From NCBI GenBank assembly GCA_016714045.1, contig JADJNY010000005.1, forward strand, positions 248,001 through 312,000: a stretch of 64,000 nucleotides of DNA, in the 5' to 3' direction. This document shows, piece after piece, positions 45,701 through 58,164 of the stretch; position 1 is the stretch's first letter, and the number at the start of each line of letters is the position of its first letter. The notes under the pieces were generated by a model, which ran no database searches, was not told where the DNA came from, and was given only the letters and a program-made list of their open reading frames with translations. Source of the stretch: Planctomycetota bacterium. GTDB lineage: Bacteria > Planctomycetota > UBA1135 > GCA-002686595. The translations under genes and the position numbers were made by a program.

Positions 45701-47900
45701 GTTGCCGGTCAGGGTGCAGTTCTGCACCGTGCCCGCGTTGCCGCCGGCGATCGAGACGCCGGCCGAGTTGAGCGCGAGGTTCCACTGCGCGACGTTGTTG
45801 CCCTCGCGCGTGATCGTGAAGCCGTCGAGCAGGATGCCCGGCGCGCCGAACGCGAAGGTCGAGCCCGAGCCGCCGATCGGACCGCTGACGACCGAGAGGC
45901 CCGCGCCCGCGCCGAGCACGGACAAGGTCCTCGTGATCGAGACGTCCTCGTCGTACGCGCCCGCGGCCACGTGCACGGTGCCGTTCGAGGCGACGCCGTT
46001 GACGCCGTCCTGGATCGTCGCGAACGCATCACAGCCGAAGTTCGTGCCGAGGCCCGGCGGGTCCGTGCCCGGGCTCATGCCGACAAAGTCGTCGTCGACG
46101 TAGACGACGGCCGGCAGCGTGCCGAGCACGGTCGTCACGACCGCGCTGCACGTCGTCGTGAGCCCGGCTCCGTCCGTCACGGTCAACGTGACGAGCGTCG
46201 GGCCGAGCGGGAGCACCGTCCCGACCGCGGGCGACTGCGTCACGGTGATCGCGCCACAATTGTCCGTGGCGACTACCAGCGTCGTGAGGTCGGGCAGGAT
46301 CGCCGGGCTGCAGGACGTCAAGGTCAACGTCGTCGCGGGCGCGCAGGTGAGGAGGGTCGGAGCCGTCGTGTCGGAGACCGTGAGGCTCGACGAGCACGTC
46401 GCCGTCAGGCCCGCGCCGTCCGTCGCCGTGATCGTCACGCTCGTGACACCGAGGCCGGCGAGCGTTCCGGCTGCCGGGCTCTGGGTCAACGTGACGGCGC
46501 CGCAATTGTCACCCGCGACGGTCGTCGCCGTGAAGTCGGGCACGAGGGCCGAGCACGAGCCGCTGGCCGACGCCGTCTGCGCCGGGGCGCACGTCGTGAT
46601 GAAGGGCGGCGTCGTGTCGGTCACGGTGAAGGTCGTGCTGCACGTGTCCGTGAGGCCCGCGCCGTCCGTCGCCGTGATCGTCACGTTCGTGACGCCGAGG
46701 CCGACGCTCGCGCCGGCCGCGGGGCTCTGCGTGAGCGTGACGACCGAGCAGTTGTCCGTCGCGACGGTGGTCGCCGTGAAGTCGGGCACGAGGGCTGAGC
46801 ACGCTCCGTCCGCCACCGCGCTCTGCGCGGGCGCGCAGGTCGTGATCGACGGCGGCGTGACGTCCTGGACGGTCACGGTGAAGCTGCAGCTCCCCGTGTT
46901 GCTGCACGCGTCGACCGCGGAGCACGTGACGGTCGTCGCGCCGAGCGGGAAGCTCGCGCCGCTCGTCGAGCTGCACACGACCGGCGTCTTGCGCAGGAGC
47001 TGCGTCTCGTCGATGGCGAGGTGCGTCGTCTCGAGGAACGTGAACCACAGGTAGCGGTTCCCGCCGACCGCCGTGGCGATCAGGTCGCTCGGGTCCTCGC
47101 GCGTCTCCGTCCAGAGCAGCGTGTCCGAGGCATCCCGCAGGTTCAGGTCGACGGCGAGCACGCCCGCGTGGTCGCGGAAGTCGGCCTCGAACACGTACCA
47201 GCCTGACGTCGTGATCGTGTAGTGGTTGATCGTCGCGAGGTCGTTGCGGCGCGTGAAGCCGGAGTTGTTGCTGCCGCCCACGAGGACGTTGCCGCTCGCA
47301 TCGGACGCCGTGTGGAACACGAAGTCGCGTCGATGTCCGCCACTCTGGTTGTTCGCCGCGCTCGAGAGGTCCCAACCGTACGTGTTCGCGAGCACGGCCG
47401 GGTCGTTCAGGTCGACGTAGACCGCGACGCGCGTACGGAAGCCCGTCCCGAACGCGCTGCTGTAGCCGCCCAGACGCGAGAACGCGCCCGTGAAGTCGTT
47501 CGGCGCGGTCGGGATCTGCGTCGAGTCGAGGTCCGCGTGCCAGCCGCCCGCGTAGCTCGAGACGCCGTTCGTGCCCGAGGGGACCCGGCCGACGTGGCTC
47601 CGATAGTCGTTCCAGTCCGTCGACGGGAGGCTGTCGGCCGCGGCCTGGAACGCGGCGGAGACCGCGGTCACGCGCGCCATCGGCGTGTACGTGTCCCAGA
47701 AGCCGGCGGTCTGACGGAAGACGCTGCACGTCCCCGCTTCGCCGTACTCGTTGGGCGTGCAGTCGTTGTGCAGGAAGATGTCGGTGAGGTCGTTGCTGCC
47801 GATCGTGAGGCCGCCGCCGGGGCCGTCGCCGCCCTGGTTGATCGGCGAGTTGTCCCACAACGCGACGTTGAGCGAGTCGTAGGGGCCCGTGACGCCGAGG
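39752..47900 (-). CDS. central part of the giant exported protein (HYR, beta-helix, Ig-like, SprB, lamin-tail start)
   Basis: About 2,715 codons between a frameshift near 47900 and an in-frame TGA at 39752-39754. In order of translation: a lectin-like or jelly-roll region (residues after YDSLNVALWDNS); HYR repeats (TDNCSVVTLTQSPAAG, VTITATDGAG); a right-handed beta-helix (VVENQITDNWTVGVLFLDAS); a second beta-helix-like domain; Ig-like and PKD-like domains (YQWRHDGTPILGANSPSYSI); a near-identical repeat of the first beta-helix; more parallel-beta repeats; a SprB repeat (PPYAFLWSNGATTEDLAGLL); three HYR domains; and the first half of a lamin-tail domain (YRQDFIELHNGG). These are extracellular domains of adhesins and polysaccharide-binding proteins. 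No enzyme active site was recognised in the beta-helices, so a polysaccharide lyase role is only possible. Confidence 0.85.
42221..43059 (-). repeat. intragenic duplication, copy encoding the second beta-helix
   Basis: 839 bases that match 45133-45971 at a constant offset of 2,912 with no indel. By eye I count eight mismatches, clustered in the first half of the aligned plus-strand sequence, with the last ~430 bases identical. Both copies stay in frame, so each encodes about 280 nearly identical residues of a parallel beta-helix. Confidence 0.9.
45133..45971 (-). repeat. intragenic duplication, copy encoding the first beta-helix
   Basis: Partner of the repeat at 42221-43059. The flanks differ immediately outside (before 45133 and after 45971). 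The copies therefore define a discrete duplicated or gene-converted module inside the giant gene rather than general domain similarity. Confidence 0.9.
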
Positions 47901-48882
47901 GCGCGTAGCCCGACGTGTTCGTGTTGAACGCGATGCCGTAGACGAACGTGTTCGGAAGCACGAGATCGAGCGGCGAGAGGTCGAACGTGATGTCGAACGC
48001 GATCCCGTTGTTCGGCCAGCCCGTCGGGCGGAAGGGGATCTGCGCGTTCTTCGTGACCGTCCCGAGCAGCGCGCCGGGCGTGCTCGTGCCCGCGGCGTAG
48101 AGGTTCAGCGTGATCGGGTGCGTGTAGAAGTCGCCCTGGCCGGGGTAGTCCTCGATGCGCGCCCAACTCGACATCGTCACAGTCAGGCTCTTCGCGAGGC
48201 GCTCCGTGCCCGCGAGCGTGATCCGATCACCGAGTTCGCTGTTCCCGCAGCACTCGAAGCCCTCCGACACGTAGTTCGGCGCGAGGAAGCCGGGGACGTT
48301 GCTGTACACCGTGTTGCCGGTCGTCTCGCCCGCGGACCACAGCGCGTTCTCGAAGCCCTGATGGAGCCCGACGTCTTCCGCCGTCGGGTTCGTCCAGGTG
48401 GCGATCGCCTGGCAGCTCGCGTCCGCGTTCGCCGTGACGTTCGCGGGACAGGGCGTGAGCACGGGCGGCGTCGTGTCGACGATCGTGATCGTCTGCGTGC
48501 ACGTCACGGTGCTCGCGCCGTCCGTCGCGGACCACGTGCGCAGGAGCGTCCCCGTCGCGTTGCAGCCCGAGAGACCGGAGCGGTCGTCGTCGTACGTCAC
48601 CGGGATCGGAGCGAGCCCGTCGGTCGCCGTCGCGACGCCCGTCGCGGGCGGATCGCGCAGGTCGAGCGCGCCGATCGTGAGATCGGAGGGGCACGTGATG
48701 ACCAGCGCACCGGTGGGAGTCGTCGCCGGGTTCGCCGCCCAGTTCATCGTCGGGGCGAACCGTGCGTGCGCCGGGCTCGCGTGCGTGAGCCAGGCGAGGA
48801 CGAGCGCGAGCGCGAGCAGCGCGCGGCGGAGGGACGACGGGACGGAATACGAACGAGCGAGACGAAGTGCCGATGTGGGCAT
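47900..48882 (-). CDS. N-terminal part of the giant exported protein (signal peptide, HYR-like domain)
   Basis: The ATG at 48882 opens a 40-residue signal peptide (ALLALALVLAWLTHASPAHA, cleavage before RFAP). A HYR-type region follows (TPPVLTPCPANVTANADASC), then a beta-sandwich (RITLAGTERLAKSLTVTMSS, NTFVYGIAFNTNTSGYAP). At the three-G run 47899-47901 (plus strand) the frame breaks. One more base gives GYAPLGVTGPYDSLN and joins the central segment. As printed, the frame runs out of register to a stop at 47668. Joining all three parts yields about 4,495 residues, a whole number of codons, which supports a single gene of about 13.5 kb. Confidence 0.85.
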
Positions 48883-49417
48883 GACGGTTCCGTGGGGACG
48901 GGACGGGCGAGCTCGACGCGGGCCACGACTTGGGGAAGGCGGCGCGCGCAAGGGAATGGGGTCGATGCAGTCTCACCGCACGACACGGGTCCGCGCAAGG
49001 GCTCTTCTGTGCGAAGGCGTCGAGTTCGTCTTCGCGCGTACGCGCCGCGGCGCGCGTCGGGAGCGTCAAGACGTCGGCTCCAGACGAACGCCCGCGTGCG
49101 AGTCATACTCGTCTCGCACGTGAGGGTCGGAGGTGAGCGGCCCGAACGCCGGCGAGCGCTTGAGCGGACCTTTGCACTCGCCCTCCCGCCGCGCTCGCGC
49201 CGATCTTTGCATTCGCGCTGCGCTCGAACCGACCTTTGCACCCGCACTCGCACTCGCACTCGCACTTTCGCTGCGCTCGTGCCGACCTTCGCGCCGGCGC
49301 TGGCGCTGCACTCGAGCCGAACTTCCCGCTCGAGCCCCCGCTGCGCTCGCTCATCCCGCGCGCGGTGGGCGCCGCGCGTTCAGGGCGTCGGCGGCGAGCG
49401 CCGCGGTGTTCGTACGT
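48883..49417. repeat. 535-base intergenic region with degenerate tandem repeats
   Basis: Upstream of the giant gene and downstream of the hydrolase gene. From about 49165 to 49350, five degenerate units can be seen. Each begins roughly CCGACCTTTGCA and ends near GCTGCGCTCG, and one contains a stretch of GCACTC hexamers (49247-49268). Unit lengths vary from about 30 to 55 bases. No protein-coding frame was accepted. The giant gene's promoter must lie in 48883-49160. Confidence 0.6.
49359..49378 (-). terminator. possible terminator hairpin of the ATPase-hydrolase operon
   Basis: Seven perfect pairs (49359-49365 with 49372-49378) around a six-base loop, 40 bases after the hydrolase stop codon on the minus strand. 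It is GC-rich without a U-tract, so it could be chance. Confidence 0.4.
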
Positions 49418-50047
49418 TCAACGCGCCGGCCGCACCCACAGCGTGCCCGCGCGCGGCGAGCGGGAGAGGTCCTCGGGCGTCGTGTGCTTCACGTCGACGT
49501 CGGGCACGAGGTCGATGCCGCTCTCCTTGAAGACGTGCTGCACGAAGGCCGAGCAGAAGACGGCGTGCTCGCGCGCGAGCGGGTTCTCCTGCGCGCGCCG
49601 GCCGGGGCGGTGGAGCGCGAGCAGCGTGCCCGCGAGCTCGCGCAGCGAATAGCGCACGCGCGTCGCGACCATCTCGAGCGCGAGGGCGAGCACGCGCGCC
49701 TCGGACTCGGCGTCGAGGCCGACGTCGAGAATCGCGAGCGCGGGCCACTCGCGCTCGTCGGCGTACTTCGACGCGCGGTTCTCCTGGACGCCGAGGCGCA
49801 CGTGCTTCCTGTGGAACTCGAGGTCGGACTCGATCACCCAGTGCTGGCCGTCCGCGCGTCGGCCCTGGAAGAGGAACGCGTGCGACCACGCGCTCGGTCG
49901 CCCCGCGCGCGTGATCGGCTTCTGGGCGATCGCGATCGCGCGGTCGATGGGGGACGCGCCGCCGACGAGCCCGATGCGGCCCGCGCGCGCGTGGCGCTCG
50001 AGGAACTCCGCGTTCGACAGGCCCGCTTCGACGATCGGCTCGGTCAC
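49418..50047 (-). CDS. permuted papain-like (NlpC/P60-like) hydrolase
   Basis: A 209-residue soluble protein with the permuted papain-like order of the YiiX/YaeF group. A His comes first (RPSAWSHAFLFQGRRADG), an acidic residue follows in HWVIESDLEFHRKHV, and the Cys comes last (AREHAVFCSAFVQHVFKESG). Family members are amidases, lipases or acyltransferases acting on peptidoglycan or lipids; the substrate is unknown. I chose the GTG at 50047 because GGGAG lies seven bases upstream and the ATPase stop codon (50052) is only four bases away, giving translational coupling. The frame stays open upstream to 50080, overlapping the ATPase. The coupling suggests the two proteins work together. Confidence 0.75.
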   Translation of the reverse strand: MTEPIVEAGLSNAEFLERHARAGRIGLVGGASPIDRAIAIAQKPITRAGRPSAWSHAFLFQGRRADGQHWVIESDLEFHRKHVRLGVQENRASKYADEREWPALAILDVGLDAESEARVLALALEMVATRVRYSLRELAGTLLALHRPGRRAQENPLAREHAVFCSAFVQHVFKESGIDLVPDVDVKHTTPEDLSRSPRAGTLWVRPAR

Positions 50048-50051
50048 GCGC

Positions 50052-52695
<2,644 letters not shown>

Positions 52696-52986
52696 GGCGC
52701 CAAGGTAGCGGGGCGGGCGGGCGCAAAGGAGGCTCGGGACGGCGCGGCGCTCCCGCGTGAGGCGCCCTTCAGACGGATGAGCGCCCCTGCTCCCCGGGGT
52801 GAGCGGGGTCGCACGCGCGGCGTGCGCGAGCCCCGTTCCCGAGCGCGCGGGGCGGCCTCGCCCGGCCTCCGGCGGTGGACCCGCGCTTGCTTCGGGCGCA
52901 TCGCGAACGGGCTTCCACCTGGACCCGACGCGCGCCCCGTTCCGCGGCCCCGGCCTCCGCCGTTGCCTCGGACCCGGCGCGAGGCC

Positions 52987-55113
52987 ATGCTCCGTCCCCA
53001 CCCCATGCTCCCCTTCCTTGGATGGATCGCGCCGCTGGCCCTCGTCTCCACGACGTGGGGCGCGCAGCTCCCCGCCGGGGGGGCACAGCAGGGCACGCCC
53101 GTCGCGAAGGAGTCCTCGACCGGCGCCGGCGCGGGCAACTCCACCGGCGGAGCGAACCGCGGCGGGACACAGGGCGACTCGAGCGTTCCGGCGCCGCGGC
53201 CCGAGGACAAGCTCGGCCCGACGGACGGCAAGGCACCCGGCGTCGACTCGGTCGTCGCGAAGAGCCCGGCTCCGCACGTCGATCCGCGCCCGAAGGACAC
53301 CCCGCGCACGCCGACCGGCGACAACGACGACCGCTCGGGCTTCGAGACGTGGTGGCTCTTCAACCGCGACGCGCTGCTCGACCTGCACGCGCGCGCCGGG
53401 CTCCCCGCGCGCTCGGGCGACGGGACCGATCCCGTTCCGAATCGCCCCGGCGGCGTGCGCTCCGCGGACGTCGCGGGACGCGTGCTCCCGGCGCTCCGGC
53501 GCGTCGTCGAAACCGAGACGAACCCCGTGCTGCTCGCGGAGACGCTGCTCGCGATCGCGCGCGTCGCCGACGGGCCGGGAGCGGGCGCGGACGCCGCACT
53601 GCGTGCGCGGATCGCGCAGGAACTCGAAGCCGCGCTCGCCCACCCGCAGGCCCAGGTCGCGGAGTCGGCGGCGCTCGCGCTCGGGATCCTCGGCGAAGGG
53701 TCGAGCCTGCGGACGCTGCTCGAGCTCGCGCGCGACGGCCGCGCGGGGCGCGAGGCGTGCGGGCGCGACTCCGTGCCGTACCGACTGCGCGCGTTCTCCG
53801 CGTACGCGGTCGGGCTCGTCGCGCACCAGACCGCGAGCGAGGACGTGCGCCGCTTCGGCGCGTCGGGCCTCGTCGGACTGCTCGGCCAGCGCGAGACGCC
53901 GCGCGAGGTGCAGGTCGCCTGCGTGACCGGCCTCGGCGTCGCGGGGCTCGCCTCGGATCCGAAGAGCTGGCAGAAGAGCGTGCAGCGCACGTCGCGCGAG
54001 CTCGAGCCGACCGCGTCGCGCGAGGCGCTCGTCGCGCACCTCGTCGGCACGGTCGTGAACGAGCGCGCCAACCCCGTCCTGCGCGCGCAGACGCTCGTCG
54101 CGGTCGCGCGGCTCGCGCGCGACGCCGCGGAGCCCGTGCACGACGAGATCGAGCGCCTCTGCGTCGAGCTGCTCTCGCCCGTCGCGCGCACGCCGAACGA
54201 GCTCGCGCAGAGCGCCGCGCTCGGGCTCGGGCTCTTGTCCGACGCCGGCGCCGCGCCGCAGGACCGCGAAGCGCGCGCCCGCTTGATGAGCGCCGCGCAC
54301 GAGGGCGATCTGGACACGCGGCACTTCGCGGTGATCGCGCTCGGGCAGAGCGCCGCGCGCGCCGACGAGGATCCCGCGGCCGCGTTCTCGGGCGCGCCCG
54401 AGGTGCACCGCTTCCTCTTGCGCGAACTCGCGGAGGGCCGCGGCGCCGCGCGCTCGTACGCCGCGCTCGCGCTCGGGCTCTACGGCCGGGGACTGCGCGA
54501 CGCCGGCCGGGCGCCGTCGAATGAAGCGGGCGTCGCGCTGCTGGAGCGTCTCCAGAAGGCGACGATGCCCGACGAGGTCGCCGCGTGCGCGCTCGCGCTC
54601 GGGCTGCGCCGCGACCAGGCCGCCGTGCCCGTGCTCCGCGCGCGCTTCGTGCAGGCATCGGACGACTCCGTGCGCGCGAGCACGGCCGTGGCGCTCGGCC
54701 TGATCGGCGCCGCGGAGGCGAAGGCCGACCTGTGGAAGGAACTGCGCGCGGCGCGCGGCCGCCCCGCGTTCCTGCGCGAGGCGTCGATCGCGCTCGCGCT
54801 GCTCGGCGACGCGGAGCTCGTGCCCGGGCTCTGCGCCGAGCTCGCGTCGGCGCCGGGGAGCGCCGCGGAGCTCGCGACGCTGCAGGCGCTCGCGCTGGTC
54901 GGAGACGCGCGCGCGCTCGACCCGCTCCTCGCCCGCGTCGCGGACGCGAACGCGAGCGCCGACGTGCGCGCGCGCGCCGTCGCGAGCCTCGCGGCGATCT
55001 GCGACGGACGGCGCCTGCCGTGGAACGACGCGTTCGTGCGCGGCGCGAACTACCTCGCGACCGTCGAGACCTTGAGCGACGCGCGCGGCCAGGGCCTGCT
55101 CGACCGGCGCTGA
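52987..55113 (+). CDS. secreted HEAT-repeat protein
   Basis: A 708-residue protein. A signal peptide (MLRPHPMLPFLGWIAPLALV, with cleavage after WGA) is followed by about 90 residues of low-complexity Gly/Ser/Pro linker. From about residue 150 to the end are HEAT or PBS-type helical repeats (VAESAALALGILGEGSSLRT, SYAALALGLYGRGLRDAGRA, VRASTAVALGLIGAAEAKAD, FLREASIALALLGDAELVPG). Such arrays are protein-interaction scaffolds, common in planctomycete exported proteins. No catalytic domain is visible. ATG 52987 is preferred over an in-frame ATG at 53005. It is divergent from the ATPase operon (291 bases) and followed by a hairpin terminator. Confidence 0.82.
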   Translation: MLRPHPMLPFLGWIAPLALVSTTWGAQLPAGGAQQGTPVAKESSTGAGAGNSTGGANRGGTQGDSSVPAPRPEDKLGPTDGKAPGVDSVVAKSPAPHVDPRPKDTPRTPTGDNDDRSGFETWWLFNRDALLDLHARAGLPARSGDGTDPVPNRPGGVRSADVAGRVLPALRRVVETETNPVLLAETLLAIARVADGPGAGADAALRARIAQELEAALAHPQAQVAESAALALGILGEGSSLRTLLELARDGRAGREACGRDSVPYRLRAFSAYAVGLVAHQTASEDVRRFGASGLVGLLGQRETPREVQVACVTGLGVAGLASDPKSWQKSVQRTSRELEPTASREALVAHLVGTVVNERANPVLRAQTLVAVARLARDAAEPVHDEIERLCVELLSPVARTPNELAQSAALGLGLLSDAGAAPQDREARARLMSAAHEGDLDTRHFAVIALGQSAARADEDPAAAFSGAPEVHRFLLRELAEGRGAARSYAALALGLYGRGLRDAGRAPSNEAGVALLERLQKATMPDEVAACALALGLRRDQAAVPVLRARFVQASDDSVRASTAVALGLIGAAEAKADLWKELRAARGRPAFLREASIALALLGDAELVPGLCAELASAPGSAAELATLQALALVGDARALDPLLARVADANASADVRARAVASLAAICDGRRLPWNDAFVRGANYLATVETLSDARGQGLLDRR

Positions 55114-55141
55114 CCCGCGCGCGAGTCGTCGAGCGCGACGA

Positions 55142-55170
55142 AGCGCTCCGCCGGAGCCGCGTGGAGCGCT
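55142..55170 (+). terminator. terminator hairpin after the HEAT-repeat gene
   Basis: Eight perfect pairs (55142-55149 with 55163-55170) around a 13-base loop, 29 bases after the stop codon at 55113. No U-tract. Confidence 0.5.
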
Positions 55171-55305
55171 CGCCTCGCTCGGGGACCTGCGCGGGCGATC
55201 GCGCGGATTCGGCGCGGCGAGCGCGTCACGGCGCCGCGGCTTGCGGCGTAGGGGGGGCGCCCTTAGGCTCGACTTCGCGCCTTTCCCCCCGGCCCTCGAG
55301 GTTCC

Positions 55306-56822
55306 ATGTCCCAGCGTCTCCTGCCCTCCGTCCTCCTCGCGTTCCTGCTGGCTCCGCTCGGCGCCGCGCAATCGCTCCAGGTCGAGGTGACGAGCTCCGT
55401 CGCGCCCGGCGTCTGCACCGCGCGCGTCACCGGCGAGCCGGGGCGCCCGTGGGCGCTCTACCTCTCCGAGGTCGAGACGCCGACGCCGATCACGCCGACG
55501 ATCACGCTCGACATCGACCCCGCGCGCCAGCTGCGTGCAGGCCTCTTCCCGCACGGGATCCTCGGGCCGACGGGCGAGGTCGTCGTGACGATCCCCGCCG
55601 CCGCGGGGCTCGTCGGGCGCGGCTGGACGCTGCAGGCGTGCTCGGGCCGGCCGACGGTCGAGCTGTCGACGCCGTGGCGCGCGACGTTCCTCGCGCCGGC
55701 GACGTTCGGCCCGACGGCGCGTGGCGCGGTAGGCGTCTCGCTCTTCGGCGACCTCTTCCCGCTCGACGGGGGGCGCATGCTCTCGATCGGCGGCGCGGGG
55801 CCGATCGTGAGCACGTGGGAGCCTGATCGACAGGAGTTCGTGCCGAGCGGACTGCTCCCGCTCAACCTGACCTTCGCGGCGCGCGCGCAGCTCGCGGACG
55901 GACGCGTGCTCTGCGCGGGCGGACTCGACGTGACGACGCAGCAGCCGAGCGACGAAGCGTGGCTCTACGACCCCGCGACCGGCACGGCGACGAGCGTCGG
56001 TCCGATGACGAGCGCGCGCGCGGGCGCCACGGCGTGCCGCCTCCCGAACGGCAAGGTGTTCCTGTTCGGCGGGCTCTCGACGATCGACATCACGGATCCG
56101 ACGACGCTGTTCAACGGGATCCTGAACTCGAGCGAGCTCTACGATCCGGTCGCGAACACGTTCACGGCGGGCCCGACGATCGCGGAGCGCAAGGCGTTCG
56201 CGACGGCGACGCTGATGAACAACAACCAGGTGCTCGTCGCAGGCGGACTAGGCGTCGCGCCGGTCGTCAACCTGCCGTTCGTGTCGAACCTCGCGTGGAC
56301 GTACAGCGCGACGACGAACACGTTCGGTTTCCTGCCGAAGACGTTCACCGGGGGCGGCTGCTCCACGCGGCGACGAAGCTCTCCGACGGACGCGTGCTCT
56401 TGTCGGGCGGGATCACGGCGGACCTGACGAACGTGCTCACGACCGGCGACCTGACGCAGATCGCGTTCACGACGATCGGCTCGACGGCGGTGTACACGAC
56501 GGCGGGCGCGGGTAGCTTCTCGGTCGGCCCCGCGCTGCTCGAGTCGCGCGCGTTCCACACGGCGACGGCGCTCGACGCGGCGAAGACGCTCGTCGCCGGC
56601 GGCGCGAGCGGGACGCTCGACATCGGCGCGATCCTCGCGGGGACGATCGCGCTGCCCGCGGCGATCGCAACATCCGAGCTCGTGACGCCCGGCCAGGCGA
56701 TCGTTCCCGGCGCCGCGATGGCCGCGCCGCGCACGGGCGCGTCGGCCTTGCGCTCGTCGATCGACGGGCGCGTGGTGCTGGTCGGCGGAGGACCGGTCGG
56801 GGTGGAGCTGTATCAGCCCTGA
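55306..56822 (+). CDS. secreted kelch-like beta-propeller protein, interrupted by a frameshift
   Basis: The signal peptide (MSQRLLPSVLLAFLLAPLGA) is followed by a roughly 100-residue beta domain and then kelch-type repeats: AQLADGRVLCAGGLDVTTQQ, CRLPNGKVFLFGGLSTIDIT, ATLMNNNQVLVAGGLGVAPV. Each has the GG plus aromatic pattern. At the five-G run 56350-56354 the frame breaks. With one more G it continues TGGRLLHAATKLSDGRVLLS, with further blades to the stop at 56822. The repaired product is about 505 residues, a whole number of codons. Kelch propellers mediate binding or, in galactose-oxidase relatives, carry copper oxidase activity; no copper-site motif was recognised. It is followed 112 bases later by rtcB. 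Confidence 0.82.
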
Positions 56823-56934
56823 GCGCGGGCTCCAACGATTCGGACGTCGAACGTCCCGGAGCATGGACTCGGGCCTCCGCTCCGAAGTGAGCGCGGACTC
56901 GCACCGCCCTTCGGCCGGGCGTAGGTTCGTCCGG

Positions 56935-58164
56935 ATGGACTCGAAGTCGAACTACGAAGTGATCGCCGTCGAAGGCGGCGTCCCCATCAAGGCCTGGGTG
57001 CGCGGCGTCCCGTTCGAGGACGAAGCGCGGAAGCAGCTCCTCAACCTCGCGCGCCTGCCCTTCGTCCACAAATGGGTCGCCGCGATGCCCGACGTGCACT
57101 GGGGGATCGGCGCGACGGTCGGCAGTGTCGTGCCGACGATCGGTGCCATCATCCCGGCCGCGGTCGGCGTCGACATCGGTTGCGGGATGATGGCGGTGCA
57201 GACGACGCTCGTCGCGGACGACCTGCCGACGAACTTGAAGCAGATGCGCGAGGCCATCGAGAAGGCCGTGCCGCACGGGCTCTCGAAGAAGGGGAAACGC
57301 GACGCGGGCTCCTGGCATGACGTGCCCGACCGCAGTGCGAACGCGTGGGCGGAGCTCGAGCCCGTCTTCCGTCGCATCACGCAGAAGCACCCGCACGTGC
57401 GCCAGTCGAACCACGTCACGCAGCTCGGCACGCTCGGCACGGGGAACCACTTCATCGAGGTGTGCGTCGACGAGGCGGAGCGCGTGTGGTTCCTCCTGCA
57501 CTCGGGCTCGCGCGGCGTCGGCAACAAGATCGGCACGTACTTCATCGAGCTCGCGAAGAAGGACATGCAGGGGGCGCTCGGGAACCTACCCGACCACAAC
57601 CTCGCCTACCTGCCCGAGGGCACGCAGCACTTCGACGACTACGTCGAGGCCGTCGAGTGGGCGCAGAAGTTCGCGATGACGAACCGCGCGCTCATGATGA
57701 AGGCCGTCGTCGAAGCGGTGAAGTCGCTCAAGTCCGTGCGCAACTTCCAGACGACGTCGATGGCGGTGAACTGCCACCACAACTACGTCGCGCGCGAGCA
57801 CCACTACGGCGCCGACGTCTTCCTGACGCGCAAGGGCGCCGTGCGCGCGGGGGAAGGTGATCTCGGCATCATCCCGGGCTCGATGGGGGCCGCGAGCTAC
57901 ATCGTGCGCGGCAAGGGCAACCCCGAGAGCTTCCACTCGTGCTCGCACGGCGCGGGCCGAAGGATGAGCCGCAACAAGGCGAAGGAGACGTTCTCCGTCG
58001 CCGACCACAAGGAAGCGACGAAGCACGTCGAGTGCCGCAAAGACGCCGACGTGATCGACGAGACGCCGATGGCGTACAAGTCGATCGATCAGGTGATGGA
58101 AGCGCAGAAGGACCTGGTCGAGGTCGTGCACACGCTGCGACAGGTCGTGTGCGTGAAGGGTTGA
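56935..58164 (+). CDS. rtcB: RNA-splicing ligase RtcB
   Basis: A 409-residue GTP- and Mn-dependent RNA ligase that joins 2',3'-cyclic phosphate or 3'-phosphate ends to 5'-OH ends, in tRNA and RNA repair. Manganese ligands are seen in VGVDIGCGM (D80, C83), QLGTLGTGNHFIEV and LHSGSRGVG. The GMP-accepting histidine is in FHSCSHGAGRRMSR (H338). Length and motif order match the E. coli-type enzyme. I use ATG 56935, giving an N-terminus that aligns with the family. An in-frame ATG at 56863 would add 24 residues of low-complexity sequence. Its TGA overlaps the rtcA start by four bases. Confidence 0.95.
   Translation: MDSKSNYEVIAVEGGVPIKAWVRGVPFEDEARKQLLNLARLPFVHKWVAAMPDVHWGIGATVGSVVPTIGAIIPAAVGVDIGCGMMAVQTTLVADDLPTNLKQMREAIEKAVPHGLSKKGKRDAGSWHDVPDRSANAWAELEPVFRRITQKHPHVRQSNHVTQLGTLGTGNHFIEVCVDEAERVWFLLHSGSRGVGNKIGTYFIELAKKDMQGALGNLPDHNLAYLPEGTQHFDDYVEAVEWAQKFAMTNRALMMKAVVEAVKSLKSVRNFQTTSMAVNCHHNYVAREHHYGADVFLTRKGAVRAGEGDLGIIPGSMGAASYIVRGKGNPESFHSCSHGAGRRMSRNKAKETFSVADHKEATKHVECRKDADVIDETPMAYKSIDQVMEAQKDLVEVVHTLRQVVCVKG

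Noticed and set aside
35549..46798. Open frame of 3,749 codons on the plus strand
   Set aside because: It is the exact antisense of the giant gene. Its translation is Arg/Ala/Asp/Val-rich without domains, a typical shadow in high-G+C DNA, while the minus strand encodes recognisable domains.
49165..49350. CRISPR array
   Set aside because: Units are degenerate and of variable length with no unique spacers of constant size, and no cas genes are present.
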